A stretch of 64,000 nt of DNA, taken from positions 61,478-125,477 of the forward strand of contig NZ_PDZC01000009.1 of the NCBI RefSeq assembly GCF_002743375.1, written 5' to 3'. Source of the DNA: Sporosarcina sp. P34. Lineage in GTDB: Bacteria; Bacillota; Bacilli; Bacillales_A; Planococcaceae. The notes under the pieces were generated by a model, which saw nothing but the letters and a program-made list of their open reading frames with translations, did no database searches and was not told the origin of the DNA. Of the stretch, positions 54,125 to 63,911 are shown piece by piece (the first letter of the stretch is position 1; every line of letters begins with the position of its first letter). The translations under genes were made by a program, and so were the position numbers.

Positions 54125-54262
54125 TTGAGCAAGAAGATATCTTCTACAAATCAACCAAAAGAAGAAGCGAATTTAAAAGGTACCCTGATCATGGTTATGA
54201 TCATCGGTATTATCATTCTTGTCATGTGGTTCGGCGCTTACGGATTATTCTTATCTAGATAA
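54125..54262 (+). CDS. Cytochrome c oxidase subunit IIa-like peptide
   Basis: A 45-aa single-helix protein (KGTLIMVMIIGIIILVMWFGAYGLFLSR, TM ~20-40). TTG start with GGAGGTG six bases upstream. Short helical subunits of this kind (CoxIIa, CbaD) precede subunit II in ba3-type oxidases and complete its missing helix. First gene of the three-gene oxidase operon. Confidence 0.82.
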   Translation: MSKKISSTNQPKEEANLKGTLIMVMIIGIIILVMWFGAYGLFLSR

Positions 54263-54288
54263 TAACTAGCAGTAGAGGAGGAAACACT

Positions 54289-54789
54289 ATGCATTTGCAT
54301 AAGTATGAAAAAGTATGGATTGTGTTCGGTTTAGCATCATTGGTTTTATTCTTACTCATTATTGGCTTTGCGGCGTTCTGGAAAGGAACACATCCACAGA
54401 GTCATATCGAAACAATCGATCCACAAAATGTCGAAGCACACGAATCATTCCAACCTGATCATCTCGGTTTGACAGAAGTTGCTGACGGTAAGTACGTGGT
54501 CAATATTGTCGCTTCCGCTTTTCACTATGATCTCGGTAAAGAAGAAGACGGAACCGCTACTAAGACGATTCGCGTACCAAAAGGTTCCACAGTTCTTTTC
54601 CAAGTCACAAGTAAAGACGTCGTCCATGGATTCCAAGTGGCCGGTACAAACGTCAACATGATGGTCGAACCTGGTCATATTAGTCGCTTCGAATCCGTTA
54701 TGAAAAATAACGGTGAATTCACAGTAGTCTGTAACGAATATTGCGGCATCGGTCACCATTTGATGTTCGGCACAGTGGAGGTGTACTAA
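54289..54789 (+). CDS. ba3-type cytochrome c oxidase subunit II
   Basis: A 166-aa subunit with one N-terminal membrane helix (~9-31) and a cupredoxin domain. CuA ligands occur in VVHGFQVAGTN (His) and CNEYCGIGHHLM (two Cys, His, Met). The single helix is typical of ba3 enzymes. Three bases before subunit I. Confidence 0.92.
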   Translation: MHLHKYEKVWIVFGLASLVLFLLIIGFAAFWKGTHPQSHIETIDPQNVEAHESFQPDHLGLTEVADGKYVVNIVASAFHYDLGKEEDGTATKTIRVPKGSTVLFQVTSKDVVHGFQVAGTNVNMMVEPGHISRFESVMKNNGEFTVVCNEYCGIGHHLMFGTVEVY

Positions 54790-54792
54790 CCC

Positions 54793-56445
54793 ATGGAATT
54801 ATTTAATTTCTCCAAAAAAGAATCCAGACTGTATATGGCCTTTATGCACGTCACATTCATCTCCCTTTTAATCGGTGGATTGATGGGACTACTTCAGACG
54901 TTAGTTCGTTCTGGTAAATACACATTACCTTTCAACATTGATTACTATACGATTTTAACGACACACGGTGTCATACTCGGCTTAGTATTGACTACGTTCT
55001 TCATCGTTGGTTTCCAATTTTCTCTTATGGGAAAAACAGTCGGTATTTCAGACCAACAATTACTGTGGGGCTGGATTTCATTCTGGGTCATGTTGGTTGG
55101 TACAGTATTAGCTGCATGGATGATCTTAACAGGTGAAGCTTCGGTATTATATACATTCTATACTCCGCTTCGCGCACACCCTATTTTCTACATCGGTCTA
55201 ACATTCGTCATTGTAGGGAGCTGGATCGCCGCTTTCACTAACTTCCGTCAACTATATGTATGGAAGAAAGCCCATAAAGGTGAAAAGTCTCCTTTACCAG
55301 CATTCATGGTAGTCATCAATATGATTATGTGGTTCGTTGCAACACTTGGTGTAGCATACTCAGTCATCGTATTGATCTTGCCTTGGTCACTTGGCTACGT
55401 CGCAACAGTTAACGTATTATTGACACGTACATTATTCTGGTACTTCGGTCACCCGCTCGTATACTTCTGGTTGTTACCTGCCTATATGGCTTGGTATGCA
55501 ATTATCCCGAAAATTATCGGCGGAAAACTATTCAGCGATCCGTTAGCAAGACTAGCGTTCATTTTATTGTTGATGTTCTCGATTCCAGTCGGATTCCATC
55601 ACCAATTGACTGAGCCAGGTATTGACCCAACTTGGAAGTTCATCCAAGTAGTCTTAACGTTCATGGTAGTCATCCCTTCTTTGATGACTGCATTCTCTTT
55701 ATTCGCTACTTTTGAAATTACAGGCAGAAGAAAAGGTTATACATCTCTATTCGGCTGGTTCAAAAAACTTCCTTGGAAAGATGTTCGATTCTTAGCACCT
55801 TTCGTTGGTATGGTAGCATTTATCCCAGGTGGAGCAGGCGGTATCATTAACGCTTCTCACCAAGTGAACTCTCTTGTTCACAACACCATTTGGATAACAG
55901 GTCACTTCCATTTGACAGTTGCAACAACCGTTATTTTAACGTTTTTCGGTATTGCGTATTGGTTGATTCCTCACTTGACTGGACGCCGATTGACTCCTAC
56001 ATTGAATAAATTAGGTATCATTCAGACGTTCATTTGGGCAATTGGTATGACCATCATGTCAACTTCCATGCATATTCAAGGGCTAATCGGTGGACCACGT
56101 CGTTCCTCATTCTCGGAGTACGCAGGTGGAGATCAAGTTTCTACATGGATCAGCTATCAGATATGGCAAGCTGTCGGCGGAACCATCCTATTCGTTGGAA
56201 TTCTATTGATGTTTTATATCTTCATTCAATTGGCATTCTTCGCTCCACGTGGTTATGAAGAATATCCAATCGCTGAAGAAGAAGTAGATGCTGAGAAATC
56301 ACCGAAAATTCTGGAGAACTGGTATTTATGGGTTGGTATTACCATTGCATTAATTTTATTCGCGTATACGATACCGATGATCGATATTATTAAGCACTCT
56401 CCTCCTGGATCCATTCCATTTGACTGGCCTATAGGACGGTCTTAA
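54793..56445 (+). CDS. ba3-type cytochrome c oxidase subunit I
   Basis: A 550-aa, ~13-helix haem-copper oxidase subunit. Haem/copper ligands are seen in TTHGVILG (low-spin haem His), FWYFGHPLVYFWLLPAYMAWY (CuB His with the Tyr), VGFHHQLTEPG (CuB His-His) and WITGHFHLTVA (haem His pair). It is family B, with no K/D proton-channel pattern of the aa3 type. It works as a high-affinity terminal oxidase. Confidence 0.93.
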   Translation: MELFNFSKKESRLYMAFMHVTFISLLIGGLMGLLQTLVRSGKYTLPFNIDYYTILTTHGVILGLVLTTFFIVGFQFSLMGKTVGISDQQLLWGWISFWVMLVGTVLAAWMILTGEASVLYTFYTPLRAHPIFYIGLTFVIVGSWIAAFTNFRQLYVWKKAHKGEKSPLPAFMVVINMIMWFVATLGVAYSVIVLILPWSLGYVATVNVLLTRTLFWYFGHPLVYFWLLPAYMAWYAIIPKIIGGKLFSDPLARLAFILLLMFSIPVGFHHQLTEPGIDPTWKFIQVVLTFMVVIPSLMTAFSLFATFEITGRRKGYTSLFGWFKKLPWKDVRFLAPFVGMVAFIPGGAGGIINASHQVNSLVHNTIWITGHFHLTVATTVILTFFGIAYWLIPHLTGRRLTPTLNKLGIIQTFIWAIGMTIMSTSMHIQGLIGGPRRSSFSEYAGGDQVSTWISYQIWQAVGGTILFVGILLMFYIFIQLAFFAPRGYEEYPIAEEEVDAEKSPKILENWYLWVGITIALILFAYTIPMIDIIKHSPPGSIPFDWPIGRS

Positions 56446-56452
56446 ACAGCAG

Positions 56453-56503
56453 AAAAGCCCTGAACAATCCGTTGCATTATCTCGAATTGTTTACGGGCTT
56501 TTT
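56453..56503 (+). terminator. Terminator after oxidase operon
   Basis: AAAAGCCCTGAACAAT...ATTGTTTACGGGCTTTTTT. Confidence 0.88.
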
Positions 56504-56795
56504 TCCATAATGTACCGATGCGATAAAATACACCTCAGCAATTTCTTATAAAATATATAATCATTATGAACAAGTAACAAGACTTCAGAACTGTTTCGAG
56601 ATCGCAAAAAAAATTTCAGGGTACTTACACACGTATTAAATCTAACTAAATACTAATTTACTACATAAAGATAGTTCTAAAGATACGTTTAATATCCAAT
56701 ACTGTATTGTATGATAGGTTTATAGGTTTAATGACAAAATAATACTCTGCAGTACAAAGTACCAAGTCTAGTATACTAAAAGGAGATACGTCGAA
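56504..56795. other. Intergenic region before LysM-NlpC/P60 gene
   Basis: AT-rich, with no open frame of note. No exact WalR box was seen here, unlike the other two NlpC/P60 genes. Confidence 0.5.
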
Positions 56796-57491
56796 ATGAA
56801 GAAAATTGCCCTAGCCGCGATTGCCTCTCTTTTGCTTGCAACAAGCATCTCAGTTGGCAGTGTTGCTGCCGCATCGAAAACGCATGTCGTGCAAGCAGGA
56901 GATACTCTTTACAAGATATCCAATCAGTACAAGATTACGGTCACCGAACTAAAACGCCTGAATTCTCTCACTTCAAATAACATCAAAGTTAAACAGAAAC
57001 TAATAGTAGAAAATAAAGTAACCTCTTCAAAAAATGTTTCTTCTACTAATTCATTGGGTACATTATCATCTAGCAAGCTAGTGACACAGCCAATTATCTC
57101 TATCCCTATTACTAGCCAGGCGCTAGGTAAAAAATTAGTAGATATTACGCAGCCTTTACTAGGAACTCCCTATGTATGGGCAGGTGTAACTCCGGCAGGA
57201 TTCGATTGTAGCGGATTCATTTTTTATGCATTCAACGAAGCTGGCGTTAAAGTTCCACGATTAGATACAATCGGTTTCTATAACCGTTCTCTATTCATAA
57301 AAGATCCAGTAGTGGGTGATTTGTTATTCTTCCAAAATACATATCGTCCCGGCATCTCACATATCGGTATTTATCTCGGAGACAATAAGTTCATTCATGC
57401 GGGGACGAAAGCAATTGAAATCGCCTCACTGGATTCATCCTATTGGAACACACATTTCATGGGCTTTAAACGCTTTGTAGACGTAAGATAA
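56796..57491 (+). CDS. Secreted LysM-NlpC/P60 endopeptidase
   Basis: A 231-aa secreted wall hydrolase: signal peptide (MKKIALAAIASLLLATSISVGSVAAA), one LysM (~29-72, HVVQAGDTLYKISNQYKITV), Ser/Thr linker, and NlpC/P60 domain with catalytic Cys (FDCSGFIFYAF), His (GISHIGIYLG) and FIHAGTKAI. Similar to B. subtilis LytE/LytF/CwlS, but with a single LysM. AAAGGAG precedes ATG. Confidence 0.9.
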   Translation: MKKIALAAIASLLLATSISVGSVAAASKTHVVQAGDTLYKISNQYKITVTELKRLNSLTSNNIKVKQKLIVENKVTSSKNVSSTNSLGTLSSSKLVTQPIISIPITSQALGKKLVDITQPLLGTPYVWAGVTPAGFDCSGFIFYAFNEAGVKVPRLDTIGFYNRSLFIKDPVVGDLLFFQNTYRPGISHIGIYLGDNKFIHAGTKAIEIASLDSSYWNTHFMGFKRFVDVR

Positions 57492-57496
57492 ATAAC

Positions 57497-57542
57497 GGGT
57501 TGTCTTGTAAGTCATAATGACTTGTAGGACAACCCTTTTATT
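57497..57542. terminator. Bidirectional terminator
   Basis: GGGTTGTC...GACAACCC with an inner AGTCAT/ATGACT stem and T/A runs on both sides, between the convergent NlpC/P60 and SDR genes. Confidence 0.85.
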
Positions 57543-57546
57543 TATA

Positions 57547-58284
57547 TCATCGTGCAGAATATCCACCATCAATCACAAGCTCTGCGCCAGTAATATAAGA
57601 CGCTTCATCCGATGCCAAGAAGAGTACCGCATTTCCCACATCTTCCGGTTGACCTAAACGTTGTAGTGGAGTCATTTTAATCAACATATCAAGTTGAGCC
57701 TTAGACTCTTCAAGATTTGCAACCATCGGTGTTTCAATAACTCCCGGGAATACCGTGTTCACACGGATACCTACATGTCCATATTCCGCTGCCGCTGCTT
57801 TAGAAATTGCACGTACTGCACCTTTAGATGCAGAATATGGATTCAAGCCCATACCAACCAATGCCGTATATGAAGAAATATTGACGATTGCACCTTTTTT
57901 CGCTTCTTTCATATATGTTGAAGCATGCTTCATACCTAGGAATGTACCGAAGCTATTAATATCTGAAAGTCTGCGCCAGTCTTCCATCGTGATTTGATCT
58001 ACGGTTTTTTCAGTTGAGATCCCGGCATTATTTACGAGAATATCAATTTTACCGAAATGATCGACAGCCTTTTTCATAGCATCTTTCCATTCTGCATCTT
58101 CCGTCACATTCAATTTGATAGGAAGAATATCATCCTGACCGCCCCACTTCTCTTCAAGTGCTGCTGTATTGATGTCAGCTGCAATTACTTTCGCGCCTTC
58201 TGCCGTGAATTGCTTTACCATCATTTCACCCATACCGGATGCTCCGCCTGTAATGAACGCTACTTTGTCTTGTAATCTGCTCAT
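57547..58284 (-). CDS. Short-chain dehydrogenase/reductase
   Basis: A 245-aa NAD(P)-dependent oxidoreductase: TGGASGMGEMM (~12-22), NNAGIS, catalytic SSYTALVGMGLNPYSASKGAV (Ser, Tyr, Lys) and C-terminal YITGAELVIDGGYSAR. D39-type acidic residue after strand 2 (VIAADIN) favours NAD. Substrate unknown. ATG 58284 has AAGGAGAG; the longer frame lacks a site. Confidence 0.9.
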   Translation of the reverse strand: MSRLQDKVAFITGGASGMGEMMVKQFTAEGAKVIAADINTAALEEKWGGQDDILPIKLNVTEDAEWKDAMKKAVDHFGKIDILVNNAGISTEKTVDQITMEDWRRLSDINSFGTFLGMKHASTYMKEAKKGAIVNISSYTALVGMGLNPYSASKGAVRAISKAAAAEYGHVGIRVNTVFPGVIETPMVANLEESKAQLDMLIKMTPLQRLGQPEDVGNAVLFLASDEASYITGAELVIDGGYSAR

Positions 58285-58470
58285 CTTATATCTCTCCTTT
58301 ATTGTTATTACTGTTATATACTTTAACATTAAAGTATATTGAATTCAATTATACGGTTCGATACTATCTTCTTCAATGATTGAATATTTATACATCCCTT
58401 GTATAGACCCTGTACATACGATATAATTAGTGTTGTATATATACTCTAAAAATGGAAGAAGTGAACAAAC

Positions 58471-60063
58471 ATGTTCAAAGATCCACGTTATCTACATTAT
58501 AATGCAGCGGGCTTCCGGCAGGATTTGATTGCAGGGATTACTGTTGGAATTGTAGCCATTCCACTTGGGATGGCTTTTGCAATTGCTTCCGGCGTAAAAC
58601 CGGAATATGGGCTTTACACTACGATCATTGCTGGTCTCCTAGTCGCCTTGCTAGGCGGTTCACGTTACCAGATTGCTGGTCCTACTGGCGCATTCATTCC
58701 CATATTACTAGCTATTGTACTGCAGTACGGTTACGAAGATCTTCTGATTGCCGGATTTCTCGCTGGTATTCTTCTGGTCATTATGAGCTTTCTCGGTGTC
58801 AGTAATCTCATCCATTTCGTCCCGCGATCGGTGACAATTGGATTCACTGCCGGGATAGCAGTGATTATTTTTACTGGACAATTCCAAAACTTCTTTGGAT
58901 TGACGGGAGTGGAGAAAAAAGAGTTCTTCCATGAGAGCATGATGGAAATCGCTCGTCATTTTCATACCGTCAACACTTTTAGTATTCTGACTGCCGCAAT
59001 CGGTCTCGTCGTCATCTTCCTTTTACCGAAAATCGCTCCAAAAATTCCGTTGCTCCTTATTGCGCTGTTAGTTCCTACTATCTGCTCGGTGTTGTTCTTC
59101 CCAGGTAAAGTAGAAACGATCGGGACAGCATACGGTGGCATTCCGCAACATCTGCCAAGTTTTCATTTTCCTGAAATCACGTTCGCTAAACTGGTGAATC
59201 TATGGCAACCTGCTTTAATCATTGCTGCACTCGGTGCAATTGAATCATTGCTTTCCGCAGTCGTTGCAGATGGAATGAAAAGTAAGGTACCCAAGCATGA
59301 TTCCAAGAAAGAATTATTCGGTCAAGGTATCGCCAATATCGTTACACCATTATTCGGCGGAATCCCAGCTACAGGTGCCATCGCACGTACCGCTACAAAT
59401 ATCGGTTCAGGCGCGGTCAGTCCGATCTCCGGTGTTGTGCAAAGTTTATTTGTCTTAGCTTTCTTATTACTATTTGCACCTTACGCTTCCTATATACCGT
59501 TGGCCGCAATGGCACCCATTCTGATGTTCGTCGCGTGGAATATGAGCTCTAGAAAAGCCTTCGCTCAAATCGCTTCGTTACGCTCGGGTGATTCACTTGT
59601 GTTACTGACAACTTTCCTTTTGACCATATTCGTGAATCTAACCATCGCAGTCGAAGTCGGAATCTTGCTCGCTGCCCTGTCGTTCTTACGCAAGATGAGC
59701 GGCTCATTGAATATTAAAAAGAGTAAACTGTCCGATGTTGAAAAATTCAAGTTATCTACAGGAAATGAATCTGAGCTGATCAAATTCAAACTCTCTGGTC
59801 CACTATTCTTCGGTACAGCGAAACACTTCGAGGATCGATACCCTGAACTGTTGAATCTTGAGCAGAAGACGATCATTTTGGACATGAAAAATCTAACAGC
59901 TATCGACGCCACTGGCGAAGCAGCCCTTTCCGCTATGCTTGACGAAGCAGACCGCCAAAACAAACGACTGGTATTTAAGAGAGTACCTCCAGAGAAAGTA
60001 AACTTGTTCAAACGTAGTGGTTTATATGACAAAATTGGTGAAGATAACTTCTTTATGCAATGA
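58471..60063 (+). CDS. SulP family anion transporter
   Basis: A 530-aa transporter with ~12-14 helices and a C-terminal STAS domain (~430-525; IILDMKNLTAIDATGEAALSAMLDEA). GITVGIVAIPLGMAFAIASG and GPTGAFIPIL are SulP signatures. Substrate may be sulfate, bicarbonate or another anion; no neighbour decides. Confidence 0.9.
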   Translation: MFKDPRYLHYNAAGFRQDLIAGITVGIVAIPLGMAFAIASGVKPEYGLYTTIIAGLLVALLGGSRYQIAGPTGAFIPILLAIVLQYGYEDLLIAGFLAGILLVIMSFLGVSNLIHFVPRSVTIGFTAGIAVIIFTGQFQNFFGLTGVEKKEFFHESMMEIARHFHTVNTFSILTAAIGLVVIFLLPKIAPKIPLLLIALLVPTICSVLFFPGKVETIGTAYGGIPQHLPSFHFPEITFAKLVNLWQPALIIAALGAIESLLSAVVADGMKSKVPKHDSKKELFGQGIANIVTPLFGGIPATGAIARTATNIGSGAVSPISGVVQSLFVLAFLLLFAPYASYIPLAAMAPILMFVAWNMSSRKAFAQIASLRSGDSLVLLTTFLLTIFVNLTIAVEVGILLAALSFLRKMSGSLNIKKSKLSDVEKFKLSTGNESELIKFKLSGPLFFGTAKHFEDRYPELLNLEQKTIILDMKNLTAIDATGEAALSAMLDEADRQNKRLVFKRVPPEKVNLFKRSGLYDKIGEDNFFMQ

Positions 60064-60206
60064 GTGTTTGATTTGAGCTAGTAAGTGGTCAGTATTTCGG
60101 CTGTAGTCCAACAATAAAAAAAGCCAGGTGCTGTCTGGTTCACCGCGTAAATCATTCGGCAGCGCGTTAGTGAGGACAGCGACCTCTTCAGTTTCACTGC
60201 CAACAC

Positions 60207-60242
60207 AAAAAAGCTTCCACTCAACCGAGTGAAAGCTTTTTT
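60207..60242 (-). terminator. Terminator after MurJ-like gene
   Basis: A 16-bp stem AAAAAAGCTTTCACTC-GGTT-GAGTGGAAGCTTTTTT (one mismatch). It lies between convergent sulP and murJ-like genes. Confidence 0.9.
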
Positions 60243-60249
60243 CCTATCA

Positions 60250-61533
60250 TTACAACTTCCATTTATACCGAGCATACCCCGCAAGTAAAAGGAAGTTCAC
60301 TGCAGCACTGATGACAGTACCGTACGCAATGGCCTGCGCCCCAATCTGATCAACAAACGCAAAAATAATACCGATATTAATTCCAAACACGCTGATTAAA
60401 CTAAAGATAATAGGTGTGATCGAATTACCTTTTGCATAATAAAAACGAGTGACATACGTATTGGCCGCCAAGAAAAACATCGACAAAGCGAATACTTTGA
60501 ACACCGGCACCGTCAGCATAACGGACTTCTCATCGAAATTCCCATAACCGAATACTATTCGAATTAGCGGCTCGGCTAGGAAGTAGCAGAACACCGTCGC
60601 TGGCAATAGTAACGCGACCATGTAGAGCATGCCTTTCTTGTAAAGCGCCTTGACCGTATTTGTATCCCCCTCGCCTTCTTTCTTCGCGAGCATCGGATAG
60701 ATCACCGTCGTGACAGCCGTCATGAGAATAGCTTGTGGAAAGCCCGTTAGTTTCGATGCGTAGTTAATAGAAGAAATCGCACCTTCTCCTAATCCCCCCG
60801 CCGCAATACGGTGAATAATGAAGTAAAACTGCAATGATGCACCGCCGAATAAAATGGGCAAGGCGAGCCACCACATTCTCTTGATGTCCGTTGGCATGCC
60901 GAATGAAGGTTTCAGTGAGGAAAGATCTGCCCGTTTGATACCAGAATACAGGAAGAGTCCCATTAGGATCGCACTGACCATTGCGCCCACACCATATGAT
61001 TCAGGACCCAGCCATTTTGTTAGCGCAAAGCCTACTGCAACAAATGCTGCGTTATACAATAAGATTGCGAGACTTGATAACTGAAAGCGATCGTTGATAT
61101 TTAATAATCCACTCATCCATGTTGACATGACCAATACAATAGAAGAAGGCATCATCCATAGGAAAAGGTTTCTAACCAATGTATAGTCTTCCTCACTTAA
61201 CTCTTTAAAGAATAGATGTAGAATCGGATTCGTCAAAACGATAAGTACTAATGTAACGAGTGTAGCAGTCATAACCACTGTCGTGAACGCTTTGCGTACA
61301 AATAATGGTTTATCCATATTCGCTGAATGGTAGATCGATATAAAGGCAGTCGTCAACGCCCCACCAAGCACTAGATAAATAAAGTTCGGAATCGTATACG
61401 CTGTCGCGATGGCATCCGCTACTGTCGATGTACCATATTGTATGCCAATCACGACTTCCCGCCCGAAACCAAACAATCTGGCGACTATATTAATGATAGC
61501 GACAGTGCCAATGATCTTGAATAATTTACTCAT
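60250..61533 (-). CDS. MurJ/MviN-like lipid-linked sugar flippase
   Basis: A 427-aa MATE/MOP-type membrane protein with ~12-14 helices. LFKIIGTVAIINIVARLFGFGREVVIGIQYGTSTVADAIATAYTIPNF is the MviN N-terminus. It could flip lipid II or another undecaprenyl-linked glycan; the linked glycosyltransferase favours a surface polymer. ATG 61533 with AAAGGA; overlaps the upstream gene by 8 bp. Confidence 0.85.
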   Translation of the reverse strand: MSKLFKIIGTVAIINIVARLFGFGREVVIGIQYGTSTVADAIATAYTIPNFIYLVLGGALTTAFISIYHSANMDKPLFVRKAFTTVVMTATLVTLVLIVLTNPILHLFFKELSEEDYTLVRNLFLWMMPSSIVLVMSTWMSGLLNINDRFQLSSLAILLYNAAFVAVGFALTKWLGPESYGVGAMVSAILMGLFLYSGIKRADLSSLKPSFGMPTDIKRMWWLALPILFGGASLQFYFIIHRIAAGGLGEGAISSINYASKLTGFPQAILMTAVTTVIYPMLAKKEGEGDTNTVKALYKKGMLYMVALLLPATVFCYFLAEPLIRIVFGYGNFDEKSVMLTVPVFKVFALSMFFLAANTYVTRFYYAKGNSITPIIFSLISVFGINIGIIFAFVDQIGAQAIAYGTVISAAVNFLLLAGYARYKWKL

Positions 61534-62626
61534 TTGGAAGATCCTTTCCATTCTGTTCATAGATATCGTTCAACCTTTGGACGATGACTGTTGAAGAATG
61601 TTGCTGAATCACTTGTTGCGTGACTTCATGTTGCTCTCTTGTCACTTCATTCGCAAGTGCTTCCTCGAGTCCAGCAGCCAAGGCTTGCGCGTTACGTGGC
61701 TCGACTAAGGTTCCGACATCGTCTTTTAACAAATAAGGAAGGCCTCCAACATTCGTCGCTACGACTTTGGCTCCCGAGGCAAGCGCTTCAAGTGCCACCA
61801 AGCCGAAACCTTCATGATAAGAAGGTAACACGAGAATATCAGTTGCTGACATCCATTTCGCAAGTTCAGTCTGGCTGACAGGCTCTTTAAAGCGAATGCC
61901 CGAGTTGTTGCCGACTTTTTCTTTCGCTTCCGCTGTAAAGCGCTGGTCCTTTTGTGAACCTACTATATATAGAAGAAGATCGTCATATGTCTCTTGTAAT
62001 TGTGTAAATGCATCGATCAATTCCATGACACCTTTTGCTTCTATAACGTTTCCTACAAAAAGCACTACACGTTCATTCAACGGCACGTCCAGTAAAAGCC
62101 GAACTTCCTCTTGAGCCATTGGCTTGAAGACACTCGTATCTACACCCATACTCATGATTTCTACTTTGCTAGGGGCAATTCCATAATCCGTAATGACATC
62201 ATTTCGCAACTTCTCTCCAACCGTAATCACCATTGAAGATTCTTGTAAAATACGTTTAGTGAATTTTGCGATACGTTCACTTTTCTTTGCCATCTTATCT
62301 AAATCTCCACCATGCACCGTCACCACGTACGGGATCTTCCATAATTTCTTTGCAAGCAACGATACCATTCCTGTAGGAAACGCGTAATGCGCATGTGTGA
62401 TACTGACTTTCTTTTTATGCTGTAAAACATATAGAAGGGATTGCATTCCCCATGATAGATAGTTGGTGATCTTTCCGATCTTTCCTTTACCGGGATCATG
62501 TATGGCGATAACTTTCACATCTACGCCATCATTTTTTAATTGTTCCACTTGGTTTCTCACAAAAATTCCAAAGGTTGGATGCTCCGCAGAAGGATACATA
62601 TTACTAAATACTACTACTTTAGGCAC
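61526..62626 (-). CDS. GT4 family glycosyltransferase
   Basis: A 366-aa GT-B enzyme: N-terminal PTFGIFVRNQVEQL and VTVHGGDLDK, C-terminal VVLFVGNVIEAKGVMELIDAF and the EX7E region SYHEGFGLVALEALASG (~276-292). It transfers a nucleotide sugar onto an acceptor, probably for the lipid-linked glycan exported by its overlapping flippase partner. Confidence 0.9.
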   Translation of the reverse strand: MPKVVVFSNMYPSAEHPTFGIFVRNQVEQLKNDGVDVKVIAIHDPGKGKIGKITNYLSWGMQSLLYVLQHKKKVSITHAHYAFPTGMVSLLAKKLWKIPYVVTVHGGDLDKMAKKSERIAKFTKRILQESSMVITVGEKLRNDVITDYGIAPSKVEIMSMGVDTSVFKPMAQEEVRLLLDVPLNERVVLFVGNVIEAKGVMELIDAFTQLQETYDDLLLYIVGSQKDQRFTAEAKEKVGNNSGIRFKEPVSQTELAKWMSATDILVLPSYHEGFGLVALEALASGAKVVATNVGGLPYLLKDDVGTLVEPRNAQALAAGLEEALANEVTREQHEVTQQVIQQHSSTVIVQRLNDIYEQNGKDLPNE

Positions 62627-62807
62627 GCATAACTCATCCTTTATTACTTACTGTCATATACTACTAAGCACTTCGATATGTTGAATGATTATACCACATA
62701 CTACGCGTATATAACGTCATAACGAAAATAAACTGACTTTCTTATTGATTCTGATTAGCGTACATGTCGTGAGTTATTCAACTGAACATTTCAATCATAT
62801 GTCAGCG

Positions 62808-62835
62808 TGTAATTTTCTTGTAATATAAATGTAAT
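62808..62835 (+). promoter_or_regulatory. Triple WalR-type box
   Basis: TGTAAT occurs three times with exactly five bases between (62808, 62819, 62830), an 11-bp helical repeat. Each adjacent pair is a perfect WalR site (TGTWAH-N5-TGTWAH). About 84 bp before the NlpC/P60-SLH start. Confidence 0.72.
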
Positions 62836-62918
62836 AATTCCCATGTTTATTCGTGCTAACATATTCCTAGATTACAAAGCGCAACAATGATTGCGCGAAA
62901 GGGGAATTTGAGCACAGC

Positions 62919-63827
62919 ATGAAACGTCTAATCACTCTGGTCATGGCAAGTCTACTATTCTTTTCATTCGTACCAGAATTTGCTTCCGCAAACTCACCAA
63001 CATCATTAGTAAACACCGCAAAAAAATATATGGGAACACCTTATCGTTTAGGTGGGACAACCCCAACGGCTTTTGATTGTTCAGGATTCACGCAATACGT
63101 ATTCAAAGAAGAAGGCCTTTCTATTCCAAGAACGACTGGTCAGCAAATCGCAGTCGGCACTTCTATTGCTAAAAGCAATCTAGAAGTTGGTGACCTCGTA
63201 TTCTTTAATACATCAGGTCGCGGTGTATCACACGTCGGCATCTATGTAGGGGCTAATAACTTTATCCATGCTTCGGCTAGTAAAGGCGTCATGGTATCCT
63301 CATTAGATGATCCATACTACTGGAAGAGCCGTTATATCGGTGCACGTCGCGTAGCGAACTTCACGGATAATGTAAGTACAGAGAACAAGGTTGCAGCGTC
63401 AGCTCCAGTTAAAGAAATTGTGTATGCCACTCGCGGGGAAATTGCACAGGTACTTGCAGAAAAGTTAGATCTTGATATGACAACTGTTAATGTTACATTT
63501 AAAGACGTGGATGAATCAAATCCCCACTATAAAGCAATATCCGCAGTCGCTGAAGCGAATATCTTCTCTGGCGATGCAGGGAACTTTAATCCAAATAAAG
63601 AATTAACTCGCGCTCAAATGGCAAAAGTTTTAGTCGGAGCATTTGAATTAAGAGGTTCTGCTATTGCGAAATTCTCTGATGTTCCTGCTGGACACTGGGC
63701 AACAGAATATATCAACATTTTGTTCTATCACGAAATTACAACTGGTTACCTAGACGGTACATTTGGATTGTCAGATAAAGTATCAGTCGGTCAACTAAAT
63801 AAATTCATCGATCGTATCAATAATTGA
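62919..63827 (+). CDS. NlpC/P60 endopeptidase with SLH domains
   Basis: A 302-aa secreted hydrolase: signal peptide (cleavage near ASANS, ~25), NlpC/P60 domain ~28-150 with FDCSGFTQYVF, VSHVGIYVG and FIHASASKG, then linker and two SLH domains (~178-235, FKDVDESNPHYKAISAVAEANIFSGD; ~247-300, FSDVPAGHWATEYINILFYHEITTGY). SLH binds pyruvylated wall polymer, so the enzyme sits in the S-layer zone. Only two SLH copies, where three are usual. GAAAGGGG precedes ATG. Confidence 0.92.
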   Translation: MKRLITLVMASLLFFSFVPEFASANSPTSLVNTAKKYMGTPYRLGGTTPTAFDCSGFTQYVFKEEGLSIPRTTGQQIAVGTSIAKSNLEVGDLVFFNTSGRGVSHVGIYVGANNFIHASASKGVMVSSLDDPYYWKSRYIGARRVANFTDNVSTENKVAASAPVKEIVYATRGEIAQVLAEKLDLDMTTVNVTFKDVDESNPHYKAISAVAEANIFSGDAGNFNPNKELTRAQMAKVLVGAFELRGSAIAKFSDVPAGHWATEYINILFYHEITTGYLDGTFGLSDKVSVGQLNKFIDRINN

Positions 63828-63866
63828 TGATCCTGAGGCTGGGACATAACTAGCCAGAAGTGAGCT

Positions 63867-63911
63867 AAAAAAGGGTTCGATCATCGGTTTTTGATGATCG
63901 AACCCTTTTTG
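63867..63911 (+). terminator. Terminator after NlpC/P60-SLH gene
   Basis: AAAAAAGGGTTCGATCATC...GATGATCGAACCCTTTTT, an 18-bp stem. The last ~90 bp of the window show no gene. Confidence 0.92.
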
